A DNA stretch of 9,305 nucleotides from Syntrophobacterales bacterium (GTDB lineage: Bacteria > Desulfobacterota > Syntrophobacteria > BM002): NCBI GenBank assembly GCA_030601545.1, contig JAUVTM010000061.1:1-9305 (forward strand). Direction: 5' to 3'. Both the position numbers and the translations under genes were made by a program. Under the pieces are notes generated by a model that saw nothing but the letters and a program-made list of their open reading frames with translations, searched no databases and was not told the DNA's origin. How positions within the stretch are numbered: position 1 is the stretch's first letter; each line of letters begins with the position of its first letter. This document shows positions 1 through 8,875 of this stretch, one piece after another.

Positions 1-79
1 GTCTGTGGAGCGGATCCTCAGGTGGATCAATTTCAAAAGGAACACCCTTGTCATAAAACTTGTGCCAGGTCTTTTCCAT
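1..79 (-). CDS. Probable long-chain acyl-CoA ligase (FadD-like), N-terminal 26 codons only
   Basis: Reading leftward from an ATG at 79-77, the frame is open to the window edge and begins MEKTWHKFYDKGVPFEID, followed by PPEDPLHR. Seen directly: an aromatic/basic opening and a G-V-P-x-E-I-D-P stretch. This resembles the extreme N-terminus of bacterial AMP-forming long-chain fatty acyl-CoA synthetases, which activate fatty acids to acyl-CoA through an acyl-adenylate for beta-oxidation or lipid synthesis. The catalytic AMP-binding motifs would lie beyond the left edge, so the family call rests on the N-terminus alone. The start is well supported by a strong Shine-Dalgarno (GGGAGGT, plus-strand 86-92) spaced 6 nt from the ATG. 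The gene has the same orientation as ftsY but is separated from it by about 795 bp holding a repeat element, so it is probably transcribed independently. Confidence 0.68.
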   Translation of the reverse strand, partial: MEKTWHKFYDKGVPFEIDPPEDPLHR

Positions 80-233
80 GGCTATACCTCCCTGAAATTT
101 TTTGTCGCAAGAATCCCAGAAAACTAAGAAATGATCTAGAGCGAAGACAAGCTTTCGGAATTAGGAACGCTCAGGCTACTCTCACTACTGACAAGCTACC
201 ACATATTGAGGGGAAACGTCGAGAGATTACTTG
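80..233. other. Gene-free leader between the acyl-CoA ligase start and the repeat element
   Basis: Apart from the Shine-Dalgarno at 86-92 I see no gene, RNA gene or clear hairpin here. The promoter of the acyl-CoA ligase would be expected here, but no convincing -35/-10 pair was found on the minus strand. A 70-codon plus-strand open frame (22-234) overlaps the ligase start antisense, lacks a Shine-Dalgarno and is not credible as a gene. Confidence 0.5.
86..92 (-). promoter_or_regulatory. Shine-Dalgarno of the acyl-CoA ligase gene
   Basis: The minus strand reads GGGAGGT here, 6 nt before the ATG at 79-77. It is the best ribosome-binding site among the minus-strand genes and is what identifies the short left-edge reading frame as a real gene start. 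Confidence 0.75.
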
Positions 234-297
234 ACAGGAGTTACCCCATTTTTTTGTTGGTATGAGTATATTAAGAATAATTGAGACAAATCCACCT

Positions 298-491
298 GGA
301 CATTCCTCGTGTTTGTTCTGGAGTGACTGGCGGAAGGTCTGTGCCACTTCCGCAGCTGTGGGTGGGGGAGCCCCTGGCCCCGTTCCGCAGGAACGGGGAA
401 CAGGGAGGGGGCGCCTTCCCCCGCACATAGCTGCGCCAGAAGTGACCAGACCGTAAGACTCGGAACGCAAGAACAAATACAAGGAATGTCC
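298..491. repeat. Left module of the element: long imperfect hairpin
   Basis: Outer arms 298-319 and 470-491 are complementary at 20 of 22 positions. Inward there are further complementary pairs: CTGGCG 327-332 with CGCCAG 434-439, and GCAGCT 352-357 with AGCTGC 429-434. The apex contains a perfect 9-bp stem with a 3-nt loop (CCCCGTTCC 378-386, GGAACGGGG 390-398) and a small G5/C5 hairpin (407-411 with 418-422). A local hairpin GCGGAAG 330-336 / CTTCCGC 347-353 competes with one of the inner helices. Overall the 194 nt could fold into one long, interrupted hairpin. Confidence 0.7.
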
Positions 492-509
492 GGGCTAGTG
501 AGCCTTACC

Positions 510-707
510 GCTTGAGGGCTGGGACATTCCCTCCGCTTACGCTCGGCCTGCTGTCCTTGCCAGGCGGTGGTGCTTCGGGCCGAAGTAGAAGGCAGGCCGA
601 GCTGCGGATATTGCCAGCCTTTGCCATATTGGCTGGGCAGGCTGATCAATTGAAACTGGCATAGGCTGGCTATATACGCCGCTTCGGGAAAATCCCAGCC
701 CTCAAGC
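510..707. repeat. Right module of the element: branched inverted-repeat structure
   Basis: GCTTGAGGGCTGGGA at 510-524 pairs perfectly over 15 bp with 693-707. Enclosed within it are an 11-bp perfect stem (GCTCGGCCTGC 541-551 with 592-602), topped by the palindrome CTTCGGGCCGAAG (573-585), and a 14-bp stem with one mismatch (613-626 with 657-670). The predicted shape is a closing stem plus two long branches. The strand on which this would act as RNA cannot be told from sequence, since both strands can form it. Confidence 0.7.
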
Positions 708-811
708 TCCATCTAGACAGACACTTTACATTAGTATATCACCAGCAGTAGGCTAATAGCCTTACTATAGAGCGATTAAACATCAATTTTTGGGGTAACT
801 CCTGTGTTTCT

Positions 812-846
812 AGCTGATCGCTGACGGCTGCTCACTGATAGCTGAA
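812..846. repeat. Short degenerate heptamer array
   Basis: Five consecutive 7-base units lie just beyond the ftsY stop: AGCTGAT, CGCTGAC, GGCTGCT, CACTGAT, AGCTGAA. The CTG core keeps its register through all five. In the shifted phase starting at 815 the units approximate TGATNGC. The array sits between the stop codon of ftsY and the right inverted repeat of the element. Confidence 0.55.
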
Positions 847-874
847 AGGGTGGAGATGTAGTGGAAAACTCAGG

Positions 875-1916
<1,042 letters not shown>

Positions 1917-1933
<17 letters not shown>

Positions 1934-4900
1934 GGGTTTCAGGTATACCTTGAAAGTTTACAGAGATGATTTTTGAAATACCAGGCTCTTCCATGGTCAC
2001 CCCCAGAAGAACATCTGAGATCTCCATGGTTCTCTTGTTGTGGGTGACCATAATAATTTGCGATTCTTGGCTGATTCTTTTGAGCACTTCAATGAAGCGA
2101 TCAATGTTGGCGTCATCCAGAGGGGCGTCCACCTCGTCCAAAATACAAAATGGACTGGGTTTTATCATATAGAGGGAGAAAAGGAGCGCGGCTGCAGCCA
2201 AGGCCTTTTCTCCGCCGGAAAGGAGGCTCATGCTGGACAACTTTTTGCCTGGAGGATGCACGAGGATTTCCACACCAGCCTCCAGAGGATCGCGGTCGGT
2301 CATGAGCTGCAACTGGCCACTGCCCCCATTGAAAAGCAGAGGAAAAACCTCTACAAGCTTGCGATTTACAGCTTCGAGGGTTTGGAGAAACCGCTTTCGA
2401 GTTGTGCGATTGATCCGAGATATTGCCTTTTTCAAGCCTTCCAGTGACTGTACTAGATCATCTCGTTGAGCAGTGAGGAAGTCGTGGCGTTGTTGCTGTT
2501 CTTCGTATTCCTCTATGGCTGTCAAGTTGACCTCACCAATTCGCGCCACCCGATCGCGAAGTCTCTGCAGTCTGGCTTCCGACTTTTCCGGATCCAGAAC
2601 CTCTTTTTCCGAAGCAGGTAAATCTTCCATGGTGAGGTCCAGATGATAGTGTTCCTGAATCTGGTGTACGAGATACTGGATCTTCAGGTTGAGTTCGGTG
2701 AGTTCTTGGTGCCGGCTCTGAATTGCCTGCTCCTGTTCTTTGTCCTGCTTGATAAGCTGCAGTCGGCGGGATTCAAAATCTTGCTGCTTTCCTTCAAACT
2801 CACGCCAGTGGTCCTCTTCAGCTCTGAGGCGTTCTTCTCGCTCCAGCAACAGCTTGTGCGCTTGTTCTAGCCTCTCTTGGGTTTGTTGTTGTTCCTCGGT
2901 AAGCTGATGTATTTGATCCTGACCGTTTTTTTTCTCTTCTTGAAGCTGTTTGAGTCGCCGATCTCCTTCGGTACCGTACTCTTCCAGCCTCTGGTGGCTC
3001 GAGCGGGCCGCCTCTTTTTTCTCCACAAGTGCACCAACCGACACCTGTTGAGCCGTGGCTTTTTCCTGCAGGCTGTCCACTATATCTTCCTGTTCCTGCC
3101 GCTGGTTTCGCGCTTCCGCTAAGTCCTCCTCCTCTTCTTCTTTTCGCTCTTCCAGGGCCTCAAGTTCTCGCTCTATTTGGCTGAGTTCGGTCTGGAGCTG
3201 AGAGACCTCTTCTTCGTCGTGGTCTTTTTCTAGGTCCAGTACGGCTAAGCGCTCGATGATTCCCTGGTGTGCGGTTTCCAAACGATAGTGCTCTTTTTCT
3301 TGTTCCAAAAGCTGGTCCCGCAGTATCTGTTGGTTCTCCTGAATTGACTGGAGTCGTGAGACAATCTGGGCAAGCTGTTCATCGACTTTCCGGGATTTGT
3401 CCCGCTCCGTTTTCAACCTCTGTTCTGCGGCAGTAACCTTGGCCTCAAGATCCTTTCTCTCCTCCTGCTTTTCCAAAATACTTATCTGTTGTTCCTGGCT
3501 TCCTCCCCACATTGTCCCGTCCTGGGCGATCAGATCCCCTTCGGCCGTTACCAAGATATACGCATTGGGGTGCAACTGCCACCAGGATAAAGCCTGCTCC
3601 AGGTCGGAGCAAAACATTACCTGGGACAACAGATGATTGATAACCGATTCGTAGCCCGGGCGCGGCCTGACCAAACGTGCCAGGGGAACTGGACCCTCAC
3701 CGTCGGCCTTTAATTCCGGTGCCTCATTGGTGATAGATAACGGTACAAAATAGTTCCGGCCCGTTTTTGTGCGTTTGAGGTGTTGCAAGGCAGCACAGGC
3801 ATCACTGACTGAATCCACCACCAGTGCCTGCAGTCGGCCACCGAGAACCGCCTCAACCGCCTGGCGGTGGCTGACATCTACTTCCAACATTTCTGCCACT
3901 GCGCCCCGGATGTTACATTGAAGCTCTTTCTCATCCCTGGCGTTCATTAGCTCCCTGACCGCGTCGTTAAACCAGGCGTAGGAGTCTTCCATCTCCAGGA
4001 GTACCTTTAATTGGGACCGTTGCTGGTGGTAGGTGCTTTCCAAGGCGGCAATTGTCTCCGTGCATCCTTCTCGAGTCCGTTCAAGCTCTTGTTGCTGCTG
4101 CTTGAGAGAATTGGCTTCGACAGAAAGCTTCTCAAGTTCAGCATCAATGGCAATTTTTTTCTTTTCCAGACTCTGCATTTGGGGCTGCAACTGCTCGTGC
4201 TTTTCCTTGAGTTCCTGGTGTTCGGATTTGCGGCGGCTTTGGCGACGGCCAAAATCTTCCAGCCTTTTGCGCCTTGACAGTTGATCATTGCGCGTCCGCG
4301 CTATTTCCCCCAGCAGGTCAACCAGATCACCTTTGCCCTCATCCAGTTGATCAGTCAACTGAATCAGACGTGCCTTGTCCCGGTCCAACTCTCCGTTCAG
4401 TTGGCCGACCAGGACTTCAGCCTCGGAGCATTCCGCCGATAATGCTCGTTGTTTTTCAGCCAACCGGTCTCTTTCCTGAGCGAGTTGCGCCTGCCGTTCC
4501 TCTTGCTTCAGGATTTCTTTTACCAACCGCTCTTGCCGTTGCTCTAATTCCTTGGTTTGCCGTTGCAGGTGGAGGCGGCTATTCTCGTCGCTGGTGATTG
4601 AGTTCTTGACCTGAAACAGTGCCTCTCTGCTTTGCTGGAGACTCTCCTCTATTTCGTGCATCTGGCCGGCGCGTTCTGTCAGTTCAGCATCCAATCTCCC
4701 TAATTGTGCCCCCCGCTCAGATTGGGAATCTTTTAGGGAGCGGAGGTCTTTGTCCAGTACTTCCATTTCCTTGCGCCACTGGTCGTAATGATGCAGTGCG
4801 CGGCTGATTTCAATCTGCTTAATTTCCTTTTTTAGGGACCGGTAACGGTTTGCCCGCTGAGACTGGCGTTTGAGGCTCGAAAGCTGACGCGAAACTTCGG

Positions 4901-5495
4901 CGATGATGTCACCGAGGCGGAGAAGGTTCTGTTTTGTGAGTTCGATCTTACGGAGAGCAGCCTTCTTGTTGACCTTAAACTTGGTGATTCCTGCAGCTTC
5001 CTCGATGAGGGCACGGATGTCGTCTGGTTTGGACTCCACAACGTGGCTGATCTTGCCTTGCTCGATAATGGCATAGTGGCGATGCCCAACTCCGACATCC
5101 ATGAAAAGCTTACCTATATCCATCCTACGGCAAGGGATTTTGTTGATGAGATATTCACTCTCTCCCGATCGAAAAAGGCGACGGGTGACCATGATTTCAC
5201 TGAAGTCATGGTAGGGCGGAGGCGCTTTGCCATCCTCGTTGGAAAGAATAAGTGAGACCTCGGTAAAATTCAAAGATGGTCGTCCATTAGCACCGCCGAA
5301 TATAACCTCCTCCATGAACTTGCCCCGGAGTTGTTTGGCGCTCTGTTCGCCCAGCACCCAGCGAATGGCGTCGACAATGTTGCTCTTGCCACAGCCATTG
5401 GGTCCCACAATTGCGCAGATCCCGGTGGAAAAAGTGATGGTGGCTTTGTCGACAAACGACTTGAATCCGAAGAGTTCTAGCTGCTTAACGTGCAT
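1917..5495 (-). CDS. smc: Chromosome segregation protein SMC
   Basis: SMC is the ATPase core of bacterial condensin (with ScpA and ScpB); it compacts and segregates the chromosome by loop extrusion. The 1192-residue length is typical. The N-terminal head opens MHVKQLELFGFKSF and carries Walker A GPNGCGKS (31-38) and the Q-loop region (QSAKQLRG, about 51-58). A Q/E/K-rich coiled coil (about 170-500) leads to the hinge (about 505-665) and the returning coil (about 670-1000). The C-terminal head has the signature LSGGEKA (1092-1098), Walker B CILDE (1117-1121), D-loop APLDD (1124-1128) and switch H1152 in VTHNK. All ATPase elements are intact. The start is fixed by the conserved SMC opening, although the bases upstream (CTTTCCTGAAGCCCC) contain no Shine-Dalgarno. 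It overlaps ftsY, a common partner of smc in bacteria. Confidence 0.98.
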
Positions 5496-5530
5496 GGGGC
5501 TTCAGGAAAGAGGACAAATCCGAGTCTAAA

Positions 5531-5544
5531 CGGAATGTCCGGGG
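5531..5544. repeat. Solo copy of a motif shared with the 234-805 element
   Basis: CGGAATGTCCGGGG lies in the smc leader. Its first part, GGAATGTCCGGG (5532-5543), matches 483-494 within the left repeat element exactly over 12 bases. CGGAATGTCCG is itself a near-palindrome. It may be a remnant of the repeat family or a coincidental short match. Confidence 0.35.
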
Positions 5545-5616
5545 TGGAACTTTTGCCAAGGGTATGTTTTTAGGTTCCATTGTAGATTGGCCACGTTGTC
5601 CAAAAAAAATCACCGC

Positions 5617-5645
5617 ATGCTAACAAAAAGGCAGAACCTTGTAAA
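5617..5645 (-). promoter_or_regulatory. Candidate sigma70-type promoter for smc-ftsY
   Basis: On the minus strand, TTTACA (5645-5640) and TAGCAT (5622-5617) are separated by 17 bp. This is a good spacing with reasonable matches to TTGACA and TATAAT. Transcription would begin near 5610, giving a leader of about 115 nt before the smc ATG. The rest of the 241-bp glyS-smc gap (5496-5736) shows no gene and no convincing terminator; a run of eight T on the minus strand (about 5609-5602) lacks a stable preceding stem. Confidence 0.5.
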
Positions 5646-5736
5646 GCGATTCTTCTTGTTCTTGCGCAATACTGAATGAAACTGGAAAGATGATGTGCTT
5701 ATTCTATGAATCCAAAGAATTCGTGAATAATTCAGG

Positions 5737-7803
5737 TTAAAGGGCGATGCGTGAAAAGTCCGCCAGTTGCTGAAAAAGACCGGCTATATGGGTGAGCAAA
5801 GCCAACCTGTTTTGCCTCAGAGACATATCTTCATCAAGAACCAATACCTCATCGAAAAAATGGTCGATTGGTCCCTTCAGACCGCTAAGTCGCTCCAACA
5901 CACCGATATAGTCCCGAGCCTCCAGGGGCTTTTGCAGCTCTTGTTCACAAACGGTTAGCGCCTTATACAAATCCTTTTCCGCCTGACCCACCAATAGCCC
6001 GGAATCAATCGGTACATCAACCGGTTCCTTCAGAATGTTGACCACCCGCTTGACTGTCCCCACCAGGGGTTCAAAGACCTCACGCTCTTTGAATGTTGCC
6101 AGGGAAGTGATTTTAGCGACAGTCTCAACCAGGGGGTCAAGATGGTAGGCGAGTACCGCGTCCACCACATCTTGCGGATGTCCCTGGCCAATGAGGAAGT
6201 GTTGCAACCTCACCTTGAAGAAATCGAGGACGGCCTGATACGTCTGCTCATTTGGTTCAGTGAGCTTGCCATCTAATCCATTCAGGGCCTGCTTGATAAG
6301 GTCAGAGAGGGAGAGGGCGAGGTCCTTTTCCAATATAATACGGATTATTCCCAGGGCCTGGCGGCGCAGGGCAAAGGGATCAGCAGTCCCGGTCGGGATT
6401 TGACCAACCCCGAAGCATCCCACCACCGTGTCCAGTTTGTCGCCTATGCTGACAAGGGCGCCTGCCGTACCAGACGGCAATTCTCCCCCAGCGTGGGTGG
6501 GCAGGTAGTGCTCATAAATTGCTTCAGCCACAGCTGCATCTTCATTGGCAAGGCGAGCGTAGGCCCGGCCCATGACGCCCTGCAGTTCGGGGAACTCGCC
6601 CACGGTACCAGTCACCAGATCAGCCTTACACAAGAATGCAGCCCGACTGACAGTCGATTTTTGCTCCGGTGCTACCTGGTCGGACATATATTCAGCCAGG
6701 GCCCTGAACCGTTCCAGCTTTTCGTAAGAGGTCCCGAGCTTGGAGTGAAAGACTACCTTCTTTAGTTCCTCGACCCTGTCTTCAAGGGAGACCTTCTGAT
6801 CCGCCACATAGTAGAAACGGGCATCCTCAAGACGAGCCCGGATTACCCGCTCGTTACCCTGGGCGACCACTTGAGGGTCCCGGGTCAGGGTATTATTAAC
6901 CGTGACAAAGTAAGGCATCAATTTACCGGCATCGTCCACTACGGCGAAGTAGCGCTGATGGAAGCGCATGACCGTAATCAGAACTTCCTGCGGCAACTCC
7001 AGGAAGTGCTGATCGAAACTTCCAATCACTGCCGTAGGATACTCCGCCAGCTGCACGACTTCATCCAAAAGAGCCTCATCCTCGCGAATATTACCGTTTT
7101 TCTCTTTGGCGCAGGCAGCAACAAGCTGGCGGATTCTCTCAGCCCTTTCCTCAATGTCAACGATTACAAACCGTTCACGCAGGGCCTCCACATAGCCATT
7201 AATGTCAGTGATCTCAAAGCCAGTAGGACTCATGAAGCGGTGACCGTAAGAGGTGTTCCCACTCGTGACATTGCCATAAGTGAATGGGACTACTTCTTGG
7301 CCCAACAACGCAACGATCCAATGTATTGGTCGGGCAAAAGTAACTTTCAAATTGCCCCAGCGCATGGACTTGGGAAAGGGAATATCGTGGATTAGATCTG
7401 CAAGCACCCCACTCAAAGTATCAACAGTAGAGATGCCAGCCTGGTGACGGGTAACCACCACATATTCGCCTTTGCCGGTTTGTTTCACCTGGAGTTCATC
7501 CGGGCTCACCCCCTGGGCCCTGGCAAATCCTAGGGCGGCCTGGGTGGGATTTCCCGACTCGTCGAAAGCGGTTGCTTTGGGAGGACCGGTGATCTCGACG
7601 GTCTGGGGTTCCTGCTTTTCGGCAACACCCTCGATTCGCCAAGCCAGCCGCCTGGGCGTGGCCATGGTTTGGATGGCTCCGTGCACCACACGCTTGTCCG
7701 TCAAGGTCTTTTGGAGCATGGCGGCCATTGCATCCAGAGCCGGCTGGATGTAGCTGGCTGGAATTTCCTCGGTACCTATTTCCAGTAAGAAGTCGCTTGC
7801 CAT
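5737..7803 (-). CDS. glyS: Glycine--tRNA ligase beta subunit
   Basis: This is the beta subunit of the heterotetrameric (alpha2beta2) glycyl-tRNA synthetase. It supplies tRNA recognition while the alpha subunit carries the aminoacylation site; together they charge tRNA-Gly in the cytoplasm. The 688-residue length is usual for the family. Characteristic segments are the N-terminal LLEIGTEEIP (6-15), ATPRRLAWRI (48-57), FPKSMRWG (143-150), the conserved KADLVTGTVGEFPELQGVMG (393-412), IGDKLDTVVG (453-462) and DPFALRRQALGI (475-486). A helical C-terminal anticodon-binding region follows (about 580-688). The ATG is preceded by GAGGGAG about 5 nt upstream, a good Shine-Dalgarno. It starts 63 bp after the glyQ stop in the same orientation, consistent with a glyQS operon. 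No anomaly was seen. Confidence 0.98.
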   Translation of the reverse strand: MASDFLLEIGTEEIPASYIQPALDAMAAMLQKTLTDKRVVHGAIQTMATPRRLAWRIEGVAEKQEPQTVEITGPPKATAFDESGNPTQAALGFARAQGVSPDELQVKQTGKGEYVVVTRHQAGISTVDTLSGVLADLIHDIPFPKSMRWGNLKVTFARPIHWIVALLGQEVVPFTYGNVTSGNTSYGHRFMSPTGFEITDINGYVEALRERFVIVDIEERAERIRQLVAACAKEKNGNIREDEALLDEVVQLAEYPTAVIGSFDQHFLELPQEVLITVMRFHQRYFAVVDDAGKLMPYFVTVNNTLTRDPQVVAQGNERVIRARLEDARFYYVADQKVSLEDRVEELKKVVFHSKLGTSYEKLERFRALAEYMSDQVAPEQKSTVSRAAFLCKADLVTGTVGEFPELQGVMGRAYARLANEDAAVAEAIYEHYLPTHAGGELPSGTAGALVSIGDKLDTVVGCFGVGQIPTGTADPFALRRQALGIIRIILEKDLALSLSDLIKQALNGLDGKLTEPNEQTYQAVLDFFKVRLQHFLIGQGHPQDVVDAVLAYHLDPLVETVAKITSLATFKEREVFEPLVGTVKRVVNILKEPVDVPIDSGLLVGQAEKDLYKALTVCEQELQKPLEARDYIGVLERLSGLKGPIDHFFDEVLVLDEDMSLRQNRLALLTHIAGLFQQLADFSRIAL

Positions 7804-7866
7804 AAAATCTCCCTCAAATTCCTGTTGTGGTTAATGGGTGTGGCAATTGGGCGTTAGCAGTTGCCG

Positions 7867-8745
7867 TTACTTTTTCCACCGGTTGAGCAAGGGATAGCCC
7901 ATCTCTTTACGCTGCTCCAGGTAGCCCTGGGCTGCAAGTCGAGCCAGGTTTCGTACCCTGCCGATATAGTTGGTGCGCTCGGCAACGCTGATGGCTCCAC
8001 GCGCATCCAACAGATTAAAGGTGTGTGAACACTTCAAACAATAGTCGTAAGAGGGTAGCACCAGCTTGCGCTCATTCATGCGGATAGCCTCGGCCTCGTA
8101 CATATCAAAGAGTTTGAAAAGCATGTCAACATCAGCTTCTTCGAAATTGTAGTAGGAGTATTCCACCTCCCATTTGTGGTGGACATCTCCGTAAGTCATT
8201 TGGTCCGTCCAGGCCAGGTCAAAGATATTGTCCACCCCCTGGAGGTACATGGCGATCCGTTCAAGGCCGTAAGTGAGTTCGCCGGAGACAGGATCCAAGG
8301 GCATGCCGCCGGCTGTCTGAAAGTAGGTAAACTGGGTGATTTCCATACCGTCCAACCAGACCTCCCAGCCGAGACCAGAGGCACCCAGAGTGGGTGACTC
8401 CCAGTCATCCTCCACAAAGCGAATGTCATGATCCAGCGGATCTATACCGAAGGTCTTGAGGCTATCCAGGTATAACTCCTGTAGATCCATGGGAGATGGC
8501 TTGAGGATTACCTGATATTGGTAGTAGTGCTGAAGACGACTGGGATTTTCCCCGTAGCGTCCATCGGTGGGCCGGCGCGAGGGTTCTACATAGGCGACAT
8601 TATAGGGTTCCGGGCCGAGAGCCCTGAGCAAGGTAGCCGGGTTGAAGGTGCCGGCGCCTACTTCGATATCGTATGGCTGTTGAATGATACACCCATAGTC
8701 GTGCCAATATTTCTCAATTGCTAGGATCAATTCCTGGAATGTCAT
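7867..8745 (-). CDS. glyQ: Glycine--tRNA ligase alpha subunit
   Basis: This is the catalytic alpha subunit of the alpha2beta2 class II glycyl-tRNA synthetase; it forms glycyl-adenylate and, with the beta subunit, charges tRNA-Gly. The 292 residues match the family length. Visible landmarks are the N-terminal FQELILAIEKYW, IEVGAGTFNP (27-36), RALGPEP (41-47), PSRRPTDGRYGENPSRLQHY (55-74) continuing to the motif 2 region ending near residue 85, GLGWEVWLDGMEITQFTYFQ (124-143) and the motif 3 region GLERIAMYLQ (160-169). The C-terminal part is helical and ends NRWKK. The ATG has a good Shine-Dalgarno, AAGGAG, 6 nt upstream. It is first in the glyQ-glyS unit and has its own upstream promoter. The split subunits distinguish this organism from groups using the single-chain alpha2 enzyme. 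Confidence 0.98.
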   Translation of the reverse strand: MTFQELILAIEKYWHDYGCIIQQPYDIEVGAGTFNPATLLRALGPEPYNVAYVEPSRRPTDGRYGENPSRLQHYYQYQVILKPSPMDLQELYLDSLKTFGIDPLDHDIRFVEDDWESPTLGASGLGWEVWLDGMEITQFTYFQTAGGMPLDPVSGELTYGLERIAMYLQGVDNIFDLAWTDQMTYGDVHHKWEVEYSYYNFEEADVDMLFKLFDMYEAEAIRMNERKLVLPSYDYCLKCSHTFNLLDARGAISVAERTNYIGRVRNLARLAAQGYLEQRKEMGYPLLNRWKK

Positions 8746-8797
8746 GGGAGACTCCTTGCCTTGGATAAGAAAGGGTGTGGGTATGGATTAACGGAGT

Positions 8798-8826
8798 AAG
8801 TTACCTTGCCGCTGGTTCTCTGTCAA
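8798..8826 (-). promoter_or_regulatory. Promoter of the glyQ-glyS operon
   Basis: The minus strand has a perfect -35 TTGACA (8826-8821), a 17-bp spacer and -10 TAACTT (8803-8798), which keeps the key first TA and last T. Transcription would start near 8790, giving a leader of about 45 nt ending in the AAGGAG of glyQ. That is too short to hold a T-box, so no tRNA-sensing leader is present. Confidence 0.7.
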
Positions 8827-8831
8827 GCCTA

Positions 8832-8840
8832 TTATCCACA
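8832..8840 (+). promoter_or_regulatory. Perfect consensus DnaA box
   Basis: TTATCCACA matches the high-affinity DnaA 9-mer exactly. It lies 5 bp upstream of the glyQ -35 hexamer. It is a single box with no cluster and no AT-rich unwinding region, so it is not an origin. It may be a regulatory or titration site, or chance. Confidence 0.4.
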
Positions 8841-8875
8841 GGATCTGCGGCTCCAATAAGCACTGGGCACTTTTT

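Larger units (their letters stand above)
234..805. mobile_element. Candidate MITE-like or dispersed repeat element, 572 bp, 15-bp terminal inverted repeats
   Basis: ACAGGAGTTACCCCA at 234-248 is the exact reverse complement of TGGGGTAACTCCTGT at 791-805. The two ends enclose AT-rich arms (249-297 and 708-790) and a GC-rich core (298-707) packed with internal inverted repeats. A 15-bp exact match inside a few hundred bases is very unlikely by chance. There is no transposase gene and no obvious target-site duplication, so it would be a non-autonomous or decayed element. The alternative is a large structured RNA or a composite of two smaller repeats. Reading frames stay open on both strands across the core, as expected of GC-rich palindromic DNA, and none has a ribosome-binding site. 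The element separates ftsY from the acyl-CoA ligase gene. Confidence 0.55.

Noticed and set aside
231..266. TTGACA at 231-236 followed by TATGAG considered as a plus-strand promoter reading into the element
   Set aside because: The spacing is 24 bp, far outside the usual 16-19 bp, and no -10 hexamer occurs at the right distance.
378..398. Perfect 9-bp GC-rich hairpin considered as an intrinsic terminator for ftsY
   Set aside because: It is followed by neither a T-run on the plus strand nor one on the minus strand, and it sits at the apex of a larger inverted-repeat structure.
227..712. 161-codon minus-strand open frame (MELEGWDFPEAA...) and an overlapping long open plus-strand frame across the repeat element
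   Set aside because: Both strands stay open because the core is GC-rich and palindromic; no Shine-Dalgarno precedes the minus-strand ATG, and the plus frame has no plausible start. The minus frame ends inside the terminal repeat. Best read as spurious.
5699..5730. AT-rich hairpin after the glyS stop considered as a terminator
   Set aside because: The stem relies on G-U pairs on the plus strand that become A-C mismatches in the minus-strand transcript, and no U-run follows in that direction.
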